DNA of 31,404 bases from Lachnospiraceae bacterium UBA7076 (GTDB lineage: Bacteria; Bacillota; Clostridia; Lachnospirales; Lachnospiraceae). Below the pieces are notes generated by a model. It saw only the letters and a list, made by a program, of their open reading frames with translations. It ran no database searches and was not told the DNA's origin. The position numbers and the translations under genes were made by a program. Numbering within the stretch: the stretch's first letter is position 1; each line of letters starts with the position of its first letter. Of this stretch, positions 24,043-31,404 are shown piece after piece. Where the stretch lies: positions 1 through 31,404 of the forward strand of contig DKZK01000043.1 of NCBI GenBank assembly GCA_002493625.1. The letters run 5' to 3'.

Positions 24043-24107
24043 TATATAATTAAATTCAACTCTCTATGCATGAACGACATGTTTTTTTCACAAACGACAC
24101 GTTTTTT
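24043..24107 (-). promoter_or_regulatory. Promoter region with two 20-bp-spaced direct repeats
   Basis: AACGACAYGTTTTTT occurs twice on the plus strand (24073 and 24093), exactly 20 bases apart, or two helix turns on one face. On the minus strand the repeats (core TGTCGTT) end just before a poor -35 (24066-24071) and a TATATA -10 (24043-24048) with 17-base spacing. This is the layout of a promoter activated by an AraC-type regulator bound to direct repeats. The regulator is not in the window. The rest of 23865-24203 holds nothing else I can assign. Confidence 0.6.
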
Positions 24108-24203
24108 GTTATATCAGAGATTTATTCTATGTGAGCGATATAATTATTTTTTTTAAACGAGAATTTTGTTTTGGCTTATAGGAAGTTTCAGGGCGTTCCC
24201 ATA

Positions 24204-24266
24204 TAAAAAGGCTGCCAGCCGAATGGAAATTATTTCACTAATAAAATCCATCCGGCTGACAGCCTT
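24204..24266 (-). terminator. Terminator of the DHH-TIR-SDR operon
   Basis: A 19-bp stem (24248-24266 with 24208-24226, few mismatches) with a 21-base loop ends on the minus strand in CCTTTTTAT. It lies 30 bases past the stop of the SDR gene and separates this operon from the promoter region of the next one. Confidence 0.9.
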
Positions 24267-24296
24267 AAAAATATTATTCTGATTAAATCATGGTCG

Positions 24297-25040
24297 TTAT
24301 GCCTTTGACGCGCCATCCACGGACAAAATTTCTCCTGTTACATAGCTTGCCATATTGCTTGCAAGATAAAGGAATGCATTTGCAACCTCCTCCGGCTCTC
24401 CCGGTCTGCCTATCGGAATCTTAGCGGAAATTGCCTGCACCGTCTGCTCCGGAAGCGCTGCTACCATATCGGTTTTCGTAACGCCCGGCGCCACTGCGTT
24501 TACACGTATATTATCCTTGCCAAGCTCCCTTGCAAGAGAAATTGTCAGCCCGTTTACCGCAAACTTGCTTGTCGGATATCCCACGCCTGCCGGCTGTCCT
24601 GAAATGCTTACCATTGAGCTTGTATTAATGATACAGCCGCCGCCCTGCTCCTTCATAATCTTTGCAGCAGGCAGTATGGCATAAAAAAGCGCCTTTACAT
24701 TCAGGTCAATGACCTTATCAAATTCCTCAGGTGTATAATTGTAAAGAGGCGTGCTCTGTGAAATACCTGCATTATTTACAAGAATGTCTATTCTGCCGTA
24801 CTGCTCCTTAACCTCAGCAATTGCTTTTTCAACCTCTGCCGCATCGGTAAGCTTCGGACATTTTCCGCTTACCTCCCAGCCTGCGTTTTCCTCCTTAAGC
24901 TTTTTTAACGCCTCATCCACCGTTTCCTGTCTGGAACCGAAAAGAACAACCCTTGCTCCGTTTGCCAGATATTTGCGGACAATTTCAAAACCGATTCCTC
25001 TTGTTCCTCCTGTTACAACCGCTACCTTTTCCTTTAACAT
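24297..25040 (-). CDS. Short-chain dehydrogenase/reductase, FabG-like
   Basis: A 247-residue NAD(P)-dependent oxidoreductase of the classical SDR type. The cofactor motif TGGTRGIG is at 10-17, NNAG at 89-92, catalytic Ser142 and the Y155-x3-K159 pair (GYPTSKFA). The C-terminus IGRPGEPEEVANAFLYLAS...YVTGEILSVDGA is close to 3-oxoacyl-ACP reductases. The substrate cannot be read from sequence; a ketoacyl, steroid or sugar substrate is possible. Residues GSRQE after the second strand suggest NADP preference. GGAGG precedes ATG 25040. It is 21 bases after the TIR gene and before a terminator, so it is the last gene of the DHH-TIR-SDR operon. No other fatty-acid genes are nearby. Confidence 0.92.
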   Translation of the reverse strand: MLKEKVAVVTGGTRGIGFEIVRKYLANGARVVLFGSRQETVDEALKKLKEENAGWEVSGKCPKLTDAAEVEKAIAEVKEQYGRIDILVNNAGISQSTPLYNYTPEEFDKVIDLNVKALFYAILPAAKIMKEQGGGCIINTSSMVSISGQPAGVGYPTSKFAVNGLTISLARELGKDNIRVNAVAPGVTKTDMVAALPEQTVQAISAKIPIGRPGEPEEVANAFLYLASNMASYVTGEILSVDGASKA

Positions 25041-25061
25041 GTTTTTTCCTCCTTATATTTT

Positions 25062-27584
25062 TTATTCCACAGCCCTGTCCAAAAGCTCCTGCGTTGAATA
25101 AACAGGAAGCTGGTAAGGCTTGTCATACGTCCCCACAATAAGCCTGTTATTTTCCTTATCAACTGCAAGAAGCTTTTCTATCTTTGCTGTCATTTTATAA
25201 TCAGCATCAAAACAATAGCCGTCATATGCCCCTGCAATATATTTATTTCCCTCTTTATCCTCGCCGAGATAATATCTCATTTCGCCATTTGTTCCGCTTA
25301 TTGTTTCCAGAAGCTGCATGGAAGATGCATCATATATCTCAAGGCTTGAATCCATATAGGAAACAAATATAACCGTCTCATCGTCAGAATACAGGATATG
25401 CTTTACAAGTGACGCTTTTTCCAAGCCAAGCTCCTCCGCCTCCGCCTTAATATCCCGTTCCGAAACATTATTCCAGTAATCCTCCTCCATGGAAGACACC
25501 TCGCCTTCATATGGCTGTAAATCAGGATTGACGCTGCTGCAATAATATGTAATCCGGTTGTCATTATAAGGCAGTACCAAAAGACCGCCTGCCGCCTGAA
25601 TTATACTATCGATATTTTCCGATTTACAATCTATAAAATAATCCATTCTTACATATTGTTTATCCTCAGTAATCACACATAATGACCCATCCCTCAGAAA
25701 CGTAATAAAGCCTTCTCCAGTTTTAAAGCTCACACAGTTTATAATCTCCGATGAGGATGCAAACCTTGCAGTCTCTGTGCCCGTGGCTTCCTCGAGTACA
25801 TAAATCTCCAATGGCGAATATATTATAAACTCATCAACGCCCTCTTCATATGACAGACAGACAGAATTTACATATATACCCTCATATACCTTTTCCCAAA
25901 TCTTACCTCCCGTTTTTATATTGCATACCGTAAGACATGATACGATGGTCATTGAAGACAAAGAAAAATCATTGGTAAGTATATATGCATTTTCTCCCTT
26001 AACACAAATATCCGAAATATTGGAAAAATTAACATCCACAGAAGCATATTCCGAGCCGTCTGACAAATTGACAAAATGAAGCGTTGCGCCGGAAGTATTT
26101 TCCTGCTCATTATTTTCCTGTTCCTTATCTGCATCCTGCGGCGTTGCCGTAATATTTTCCACATTCTGCGCATCCGTGTAATCAACATAAATCCATGTGT
26201 TATCATCTGCAAAAACACTTTTGCCTTCAATCATATATCCGCTGCGTGGCTTATAGGTATATAAAAGCTCCAACGTATTTACATCATATATATTCTGGCT
26301 GTTCCAGCCCTCAACTGACAGATATTTTCCCTGTGCATCCACATTCAGCTCGCCTACCTTATCACATGGCAGACTTTGTGTTTTTTTCTCGTTTATCCAA
26401 TAAACATTTAATGTTCCATCGTCTGCCTTATATGCAAACCGGTTGTTATCTATAAAAACAAAATTCCCTTTCCGAAATAAATCCACCTCCAATCTGGTTA
26501 TCAATTTACCTGTTTTTACCTCCCAAAGGGAAAGTGTTCCTATATTGTCACAGGCAGCCACATAGCTTTTATCAGGTGAAATGTACATGTACTCTATAAC
26601 GCTGTCCATGACAAACTGATGGTGCGCCTTCATGGTTGTGCCGGAATCATATATATGCAGACTTTCGCAGAGCGCATACTTAGCCTCCGGCGTATATGGC
26701 AGCTTTATTCCGTCATACTCTGTAAGCGCCTGTGTTGCCTTTAATACCGCACCCTCCCGGTCTCCCTCCTCCAGAAGCTGAAGGGCTTCATTTGCAAGAT
26801 TCACCGACTGGTTTTCCAAAAGCTTTACATTCTGCTCCCTTATCTCATCCGTCTGTAATGCAATCTGATCCGCCTGTTTTTCAATCTGCTCCTTCTGTTT
26901 TTTTATCTGCAATGCAGTCACGGTACTGACTGCTCCGATAATCAGGCAGATAACAGCCGCTATAACAGAACCCGCAATCATTTTCTTAAGCTTTTTTTCT
27001 CTGTGCCGCTGACGCAAATCATCATAGGAAACAGAAAACATTGGCGCAGCAAGCCGCAAAAGCTCAGTTTTCAGCGCCTTTAACATCTCCTTTTTACTGC
27101 TTCCCCTGACATCTGCCGCAAGAGGCTCAATCGCCTTTTTATTTACCCCCTGTGTTCCGTCAGGATACAAAAAATATTCCTCTGCATAGAGCAATTCCTC
27201 CGGAAAGGAATCCTCAGGCTCCCCTTCAACAAGAACAGCCAGAACATTTTCACTTCCGTGATACTGTTTAAATATTTCTATTTCCTTTTTACACCAGACT
27301 GACTCCTTTAATCTTGGTGAGCATATAACGATAAGATACTCGGACTGCATCAGGGCATTTACAATCGGGTCCTCCAGATTATTTGTAAGCGGCAGCTCCT
27401 CCTTGTCGCGGAAAACTCTCTCTATTCTTTCACGTGAAGCCTTACCTGATTTTAAAATACTTTTGGGCGGCTTAAACGCCTCAAGACATCTGTGCAGATT
27501 TTCCGCAATAAATTTGTCGGGCTCCGTATGACGATAGCTTATAAATGCATCATAAGTATATTTTCTTTCCGGTTTTTCTTTCAT
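25062..27584 (-). CDS. TIR-domain membrane protein with outside beta-propeller
   Basis: An 840-residue protein. The TIR domain spans about residues 8-160: YDAFISYRH, VFRDKEELPLTNN, LIVICSPRLKESVWCKKEIEIF. E101 in WCKKE fits the catalytic glutamate of NAD-cleaving TIR domains. A basic segment (RQRHREKKLKK, 191-201) and a transmembrane helix (about 203-224) follow, so the TIR should be inside and the rest outside. Next come a Gln/Glu-rich coiled coil (225-265), a short helical region and, from about 320, WD40/PQQ-like blades (SPDKSYVAACDNIGTLSLWEVKTG, FIDNNRFAYKADDGTLNVYW, SDDETVIFVSYMDSSLEIYD) with a Glu/Asn-rich insert near 480-495. ATG 27584 is 2 bases after the DHH stop, with GAGGT inside that gene's end. 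It may be a defence or envelope-sensing protein. Confidence 0.88.
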   Translation of the reverse strand: MKEKPERKYTYDAFISYRHTEPDKFIAENLHRCLEAFKPPKSILKSGKASRERIERVFRDKEELPLTNNLEDPIVNALMQSEYLIVICSPRLKESVWCKKEIEIFKQYHGSENVLAVLVEGEPEDSFPEELLYAEEYFLYPDGTQGVNKKAIEPLAADVRGSSKKEMLKALKTELLRLAAPMFSVSYDDLRQRHREKKLKKMIAGSVIAAVICLIIGAVSTVTALQIKKQKEQIEKQADQIALQTDEIREQNVKLLENQSVNLANEALQLLEEGDREGAVLKATQALTEYDGIKLPYTPEAKYALCESLHIYDSGTTMKAHHQFVMDSVIEYMYISPDKSYVAACDNIGTLSLWEVKTGKLITRLEVDLFRKGNFVFIDNNRFAYKADDGTLNVYWINEKKTQSLPCDKVGELNVDAQGKYLSVEGWNSQNIYDVNTLELLYTYKPRSGYMIEGKSVFADDNTWIYVDYTDAQNVENITATPQDADKEQENNEQENTSGATLHFVNLSDGSEYASVDVNFSNISDICVKGENAYILTNDFSLSSMTIVSCLTVCNIKTGGKIWEKVYEGIYVNSVCLSYEEGVDEFIIYSPLEIYVLEEATGTETARFASSSEIINCVSFKTGEGFITFLRDGSLCVITEDKQYVRMDYFIDCKSENIDSIIQAAGGLLVLPYNDNRITYYCSSVNPDLQPYEGEVSSMEEDYWNNVSERDIKAEAEELGLEKASLVKHILYSDDETVIFVSYMDSSLEIYDASSMQLLETISGTNGEMRYYLGEDKEGNKYIAGAYDGYCFDADYKMTAKIEKLLAVDKENNRLIVGTYDKPYQLPVYSTQELLDRAVE

Positions 27585-27586
27585 AT

Positions 27587-29104
27587 TTATACCTCGCTGT
27601 AGCTTTTCGCAAAAATTTTCTTTTCAATAACATAAACGTCATGCATATCATCATTTCTTACGGCAAGAAAATCGCCGGGCTTTCCAAGCATATATTTACC
27701 CTTGTCCCACGCCGTGAAAACCTTTACGCCCTTCAAAAGCGGCTTTGCATATATTTTAATCGTTCCGCTCGGAACACATGCTTTTGCATAATCCGTAAGC
27801 ACAAGATTTTCTCCGGTGCTTCTCACCTTTATGGTCGGAATATATTTCATATCAGTGTCACACTCATATACATACTCCCTGTCCACCGTAGTGTATGAAC
27901 GCTTGAATTTTTCCCCACTGTTGGGATAAACCTCTCCCCTTATTCCTATCATGACAACCAGATCAGGCTCGACAACCATATCCACATCGCCCTCCAGTGT
28001 CCGGATGGTAATAGGCGTTCCGAGAGGAAGCACCTCCCACATATTTACATAGCCTAAAGGAAGCTTATTCTTCTGATACATTTTCATGCCGGAAATATCG
28101 GCGCAGTAATCCTTTGCATATATCAAATCGAAGGAGTCAAAATATTCAAGCATGCGATTGTTGAAATAGCCCTCCGGATGAAGACTTTTGTATTTTTCAT
28201 CATAGAGCCTTTTGCTGATAAAGCCGCCTGCCTTTTCGTAGTGTCCTCCTCCTGAGCCCACGTCTTCCGTCATAAAAGCAGCAAGCTCACTTGCATTGAC
28301 CTCCTTGATACAGCTTCTGACCGATATCTTGTATCCGTCGTTTACCTCATTATAAACAACGCAGGTATTAATACAGTCAACCTGAAGAAGGAAATCGCTT
28401 ATAAGTCCCAGTATATTAGGGTCGCAGGGCTGGGATTTTATAACTGCAAAGCCGTACTCGTCATTGAAGCTGTATCTGAGCATGGCAATACCTGCAATTT
28501 CCAGCTCCTTAAGGGACAAATTGGAATTCTTAAACTGGCTGATAAGACTGGCGTCAAATTCAACGCCCTCTCTCAAATCCTTGTCCAGAGGATTATTAAG
28601 CTCCGAAAACTGATTTGTATCCGTATAAAGTCCATAATATAAAGCTGTTCCAAGACCATTATCGTCATTTACCATATAGCCTTCCTCTAAAAGCATTTTC
28701 CAAACGAGGGTGGAACAGCTTCCCACGCCGGGAATTATATGGCTCATTTCAATATTTTCAATTTCAATCTGATGATGGTCAATAACCGCAATACTATCAG
28801 CCTGAAGCTTTGTAACATTTCCGGCTCCATACTGACAATCCACCGTAATAAGCAACCCGCTCAGATGCATTTCCTTAACACGGTCAGGACTGATATACTG
28901 AATCGGTATATTAAGCTTTTCCACCATCAGCTTCAGGTTTGATTTGCTTATTTCATTCCTTCCGCTGTATACAAGACTTACATCCTTTCCGTTGTCATGA
29001 AAAAAACAATACAAACCATAACCCGATGCAATTGCGTCAGCATCAGGGTTATCATGGCATTGTATTGTTATGCTGCCGTATTCCTGAAGTTCTTTTAATT
29101 TCAC
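27587..29104 (-). CDS. DHH-family phosphoesterase with C-terminal extension
   Basis: A 505-residue protein. DHH domain motifs are complete: HDNPDADA (17-24), TVDC with D89, DHH (109-111) and TDTNQF (161-166). The DHHA1 part has GSGGGHYEKAGG (283-294), which binds the substrate phosphate in NrnA/GdpP-type enzymes that cut short oligonucleotides, pAp or cyclic dinucleotide products. NrnA is about 320 residues; here about 170 more residues follow (PLGTPITIRTLEGDVDMV, GIRGEVYPNSGEKF, YAKPLLKGVKVFTAWDKGKYM), beta-rich and unassigned. No membrane segments, unlike GdpP. The start is GTG 29104 after GGAGGAG. It is first in an operon with a TIR protein, its stop only 2 bases from the TIR start. Confidence 0.92.
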   Translation of the reverse strand: MKLKELQEYGSITIQCHDNPDADAIASGYGLYCFFHDNGKDVSLVYSGRNEISKSNLKLMVEKLNIPIQYISPDRVKEMHLSGLLITVDCQYGAGNVTKLQADSIAVIDHHQIEIENIEMSHIIPGVGSCSTLVWKMLLEEGYMVNDDNGLGTALYYGLYTDTNQFSELNNPLDKDLREGVEFDASLISQFKNSNLSLKELEIAGIAMLRYSFNDEYGFAVIKSQPCDPNILGLISDFLLQVDCINTCVVYNEVNDGYKISVRSCIKEVNASELAAFMTEDVGSGGGHYEKAGGFISKRLYDEKYKSLHPEGYFNNRMLEYFDSFDLIYAKDYCADISGMKMYQKNKLPLGYVNMWEVLPLGTPITIRTLEGDVDMVVEPDLVVMIGIRGEVYPNSGEKFKRSYTTVDREYVYECDTDMKYIPTIKVRSTGENLVLTDYAKACVPSGTIKIYAKPLLKGVKVFTAWDKGKYMLGKPGDFLAVRNDDMHDVYVIEKKIFAKSYSEV

Positions 29105-29183
29105 TTATACTCCTCCAAACATTTATTTTATGCCGCTTCTTCATCAGTAAAAAATATGTGTTCTGTTAATGCCGTCAGGACAA

Positions 29184-29212
29184 ATTATAACATATTACAA
29201 ATGTATTTTAAA
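29184..29212 (-). promoter_or_regulatory. Probable promoter of the DHH-TIR-SDR operon
   Basis: A perfect TATAAT on the minus strand (29184-29189) is preceded, after 17 bases, by TTTAAA (29207-29212), which overlaps the stop of the esterase gene. The -10 is strong and the -35 weak. It lies about 80 bases before GTG 29104. No terminator separates it from the esterase gene, so read-through is possible. Confidence 0.6.
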
Positions 29213-30065
29213 CACTGCGAATCGAAAGCTTTTCCTTAAAGAATGAAATGATTTCCTCCCATATTTCATCCTGAAAAAACCTTGCTTCCGCATGCTCTGC
29301 ACCCTCAATGGCTATCAGTTTTACGTCACAGCCTGCCGCCTCCAGCTTATCGTGAAAAAGCTCCCCCTGTGAAAAGGACACCGTGTGGTCGTCAGTTCCA
29401 TGTATAATCAAAAACGGCGGAGCCTCCTTAGTCACATAGCTTACAGGGCTTGCCGAAAGCGCCGTTTCCTTATTATACGCTACATTACAGCCAAGCAGTT
29501 CCGATTCAATGGAGGCTGCCGCTTCGTCTGTGGACGGATAGGAAAAGCCCGTCAAATCTATGACCGGATACCACGTACAGGCTGCCCGAACCGCGCTTGA
29601 ATACTCCGGATACCGTCCCTCATCAAATGCCTTATCCGATACCAACGCCGCCATGGCAGCAAGATGCCCGCCTGCGGATTCACCCATAATTCCAAAGCGG
29701 GCTTCGTCAATACAAAATCTTTCCGCATGCGCCTTCAGAAAACGGATTGCCGCCTTTACATCCTTAAGCTGCGCAGGATATTTTTCTTCATTGCTTGTCC
29801 TGTACTGTATGCTTGCCACCGCAAAGCCCTCTCTTGCAAGCATGGAAAGGTAAGCCAAGTGCGCGGATTTATCCAACGTCCGCCAGCCCCCGCCACAAAT
29901 CCAGACTATGCAGGGATATTTATTTTCAGGGTCCTTGGGATAAATAATATCCAGCTTCAAATCCCTGCGTCCGTTTTCAAACCAGAAATCGTTCTGAGCA
30001 AATGCAACGTCCGTAATTGTTATATATTGTGGTTTTGTTATGTCAATGTTTACTGTTTTTTTCAT
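29208..30065 (-). CDS. Alpha/beta-hydrolase esterase (BD-FAE / acetyl-xylan type)
   Basis: A 285-residue hydrolase. The oxyanion-hole motif is CGGGW (HGGGW is usual) in CIVWICGGGWRTLDKSAHLAYL. The nucleophile lies in GESAGGHLAAMAAL, the acid in FLIIHGTDDHTVSFSQ, and the catalytic His in EGAEHAEARFF. The opening VAFAQNDFWFENGRRDLKLDIIYP is typical of the BD-FAE/carbohydrate-esterase group, which removes acetyl or feruloyl groups from plant polysaccharides. No signal peptide, so it probably acts on imported oligosaccharides. AGGAGGGG precedes ATG 30065. It is a single gene between a terminator and the DHH operon promoter. The gap 30066-30220 has a palindrome GACAATTGTC (30148-30157) and a possible -10 TATCAT near 30130. 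Confidence 0.88.
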   Translation of the reverse strand: MKKTVNIDITKPQYITITDVAFAQNDFWFENGRRDLKLDIIYPKDPENKYPCIVWICGGGWRTLDKSAHLAYLSMLAREGFAVASIQYRTSNEEKYPAQLKDVKAAIRFLKAHAERFCIDEARFGIMGESAGGHLAAMAALVSDKAFDEGRYPEYSSAVRAACTWYPVIDLTGFSYPSTDEAAASIESELLGCNVAYNKETALSASPVSYVTKEAPPFLIIHGTDDHTVSFSQGELFHDKLEAAGCDVKLIAIEGAEHAEARFFQDEIWEEIISFFKEKLSIRSV

Positions 30066-30220
30066 AACCCCTCCTGTTTTTCCGTAATTTTCTTTTCCCT
30101 TTATTTTCTTTTCCGTTGTTTATATCCATATGATAACACCTTTTCGGGACAATTGTCTATACAAGAACCGCAGCAAAAATATTCCTTTAAAGTCAATTTA
30201 CATATTTTTTATCTGCACAT

Positions 30221-30255
30221 AAAAGGAGCCGCCCACTGTAATTTCAGGCAGCTCC
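30221..30255 (-). terminator. Terminator of the DUF6033-like gene at 30305
   Basis: On the minus strand a 9-bp stem GGAGCTGCC/GGCGGCTCC (30247-30255 with 30225-30233, one G-U pair) and 13-base loop are followed by TTTTATG. It lies about 50 bases past the stop. Confidence 0.82.
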
Positions 30256-30304
30256 CATATTTTAATAACAAACTATAAAAACTTATATTGAAAAATTTTA
30301 TTTC

Positions 30305-31171
30305 CTAGCCTCTGAAATCAAAATTCTGTCCCACCTGTTTTTCGCTTTCAGAAAGTATGGACGAATTATCATATGCATATGCAGAAACCTTATCAATAAG
30401 CTCCTCCATTGTATTTGCTTTTATTACTACATATTCCTTATCATCAGTCTCATTTGAAATCTCGTCCGCTTCTTTTTCCTCTGCATTTTCCTTGGCGCGT
30501 TTTTCCTCAAGCTTCTTTTCTTTTGCCTTTTCCTCAGCCCGCTTTTTCTCCTTTGCCTTCGCAGCCTTCTTTGCCGCCTGCTTCTTTTCAGCAGCCTTTT
30601 TATTTGTTTTTTCAACCGTTGCAAAGAATGTTGCCTTTCCGTTTGAATCTACTGACATTCCAAAATTCTTTAAGCTTGCACCGCTGCTGGCAAGGCTGTT
30701 CTTTGCCTCCTGAAGCTTAATCTGCGACATGGCGATAATTCCCTCATACTTTTTGCGGAAGGATTCGTCATTTGCCATCATCTCAAGCTTTTCCTCATTA
30801 ATAAGCACAACCTGTTTGCTTGCATTACCGTAAGCTGCCGCATTCGCCTGAACCTGTGATTTCATATCCTCGCTGACAAGTATGAAATTCATATTGCCAA
30901 ATTTAGCTTTCAGCTTTCCGTAATAATCCTTTGCCTTGTCGGAAAGCTCCACATTTCCGATAACCGTTCCGTACTCTGCTTTTACAGTCGGCACTAAGGA
31001 GCTTTTTGTATCAATGGGATTAAACTCTGTTATTTTCACGTTATCTGACTTGCCCGTAGCGCTGTCTGCGTTTTTTGCTGAATTGGTCTTTTCATTTTTA
31101 GCGCTGCTCGTTTTATTGTTCCATGCACCGCTTGTCTGCTGGTATGCAGATACTCCATAAAGACTTGACAT
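30305..31171 (-). CDS. DUF6033-like protein with Lys/Glu-rich helix
   Basis: A 288-residue product. A Ser/Asn/Lys-rich N-terminus (SSLYGVSAYQQTSGAWNNK) is followed by a core (about 65-180) close to the DUF6033 pattern: YGTVIGNVELSDKAKDYYGKL, NMNFILVSEDMKSQVQ, VVLINEEKLEMMANDESFRK and SGASLKNFGMSVDSNGKATFFATV. A long K/E/A-rich helix (about 183-230) and an acidic end part (EYVVIKANTMEELIDKVSAYA) follow. No signal peptide. The start is ATG 31171, 8 bases after GGGG; earlier in-frame ATGs lie at or before that site. It is the same general type as the genes at 13020 and 13706 but stands alone, with no TACA-TGTA palindrome upstream. Function unknown. Confidence 0.78.
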   Translation of the reverse strand: MSSLYGVSAYQQTSGAWNNKTSSAKNEKTNSAKNADSATGKSDNVKITEFNPIDTKSSLVPTVKAEYGTVIGNVELSDKAKDYYGKLKAKFGNMNFILVSEDMKSQVQANAAAYGNASKQVVLINEEKLEMMANDESFRKKYEGIIAMSQIKLQEAKNSLASSGASLKNFGMSVDSNGKATFFATVEKTNKKAAEKKQAAKKAAKAKEKKRAEEKAKEKKLEEKRAKENAEEKEADEISNETDDKEYVVIKANTMEELIDKVSAYAYDNSSILSESEKQVGQNFDFRG

Positions 31172-31404
31172 TTTCATTCCCCTTTCAATTTGAATATAAT
31201 CCGACATTTGCAAAACGCTGTATTTTCAACATAAGGAGTTTCACAATTGCCTGTGACAACAGTAAGCATAGTAATGTCTCAGTTTTTATAATTCACAGGA
31301 AAATGAGCCCACGACAAGGGCAGAAAACAAGGCTGTCACAATAAAGATTTTAATTCTCTTTTTTATGGATTTTTAACAAAGAACGCTCCAACGTGTTACT
31401 TAAC
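31172..31404. other. Upstream region at the window edge
   Basis: No gene or strong hairpin is visible in these 233 bases. They must hold the promoter of the DUF6033-like gene; a minus-strand TTATAA near 31290 could be part of it, but no good -35 fits. I see no BlaI-type palindrome here. Confidence 0.4.

Noticed and set aside
25062..29104. Calling the DHH-TIR-SDR operon a proven phage-defence system
   Set aside because: No phage, mobile or other defence genes are in the window; the evidence is domain content and gene coupling only, so it is kept as a hypothesis.
30427..30624. Arg/Lys-rich 65-residue minus-strand frame inside the DUF6033-like gene, resembling a basic nucleic-acid-binding peptide
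   Set aside because: It is a shifted reading of the same K/E/A-rich region, with no start site of its own.

Overview
The window looks like a chromosomal piece of a low-to-moderate GC Firmicute, most likely Lachnospiraceae (Clostridia). The reasons are the purine-rich GGAGG ribosome binding sites before nearly every gene, sigma-A promoters of TTGACA-17-TATAAT type, the greA-lysS pair, and several small Lys/Glu-tailed proteins of a kind I associate with Lachnospiraceae (probably DUF6033). This assignment is inference from content, not a database match. I see no rRNA, tRNA, insertion sequence, prophage or CRISPR array. All genes are on the minus strand except the large cyclic-di-GMP protein and rpsT.

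Layout. (1) 1-2340: lysS (cut by the window edge) and greA, with a consensus greA promoter. (2) 2446-6204: a three-gene unit of a membrane protein, glgB and a SanA/YdcF-like protein, closed by a terminator. (3) 6360-10918, plus strand: a 1299-residue PAS/GGDEF/GAF/GGDEF/EAL protein with a clear promoter and possibly folded 5' leader, then rpsT with its own promoter, a folded leader and a terminator. (4) 11051-14441: four small proteins of unknown function (one FliD-like, one with a conserved C-terminal domain, two DUF6033-like). (5) 14542-16361: a BlaI-type repressor and a BlaR1/MecR1-type M56 membrane protease. Near-identical operators (core TTTACATATGTAAA) lie before blaI and across the -35 box of the neighbouring four-gene cluster, so the sensor pair probably controls both.

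(6) 16543-24107: an eight-gene operon (two DJ-1/PfpI proteins, an AGE-like epimerase, an EthD-domain protein, a muconolactone-isomerase-like protein, a SnoaL-like protein, an ankyrin protein, a ThDP-dependent decarboxylase-like enzyme). It starts from a promoter with two direct repeats 20 bp apart and ends at a strong hairpin. The SnoaL and ankyrin frames overlap at a run of ten A's, so a -1 slip would fuse them. (7) 24204-29212: a tightly coupled operon of a DHH phosphoesterase, a TIR-transmembrane-propeller protein and a short-chain dehydrogenase. (8) 29208-31171: an esterase of the BD-FAE/acetyl-xylan type and another DUF6033-like protein.

The parts most likely to hold undescribed biology are the BlaI/M56-controlled FliD-like/DUF6033 cluster, the DHH-TIR-SDR operon and the eight-gene enzyme operon with its possible frameshift fusion.
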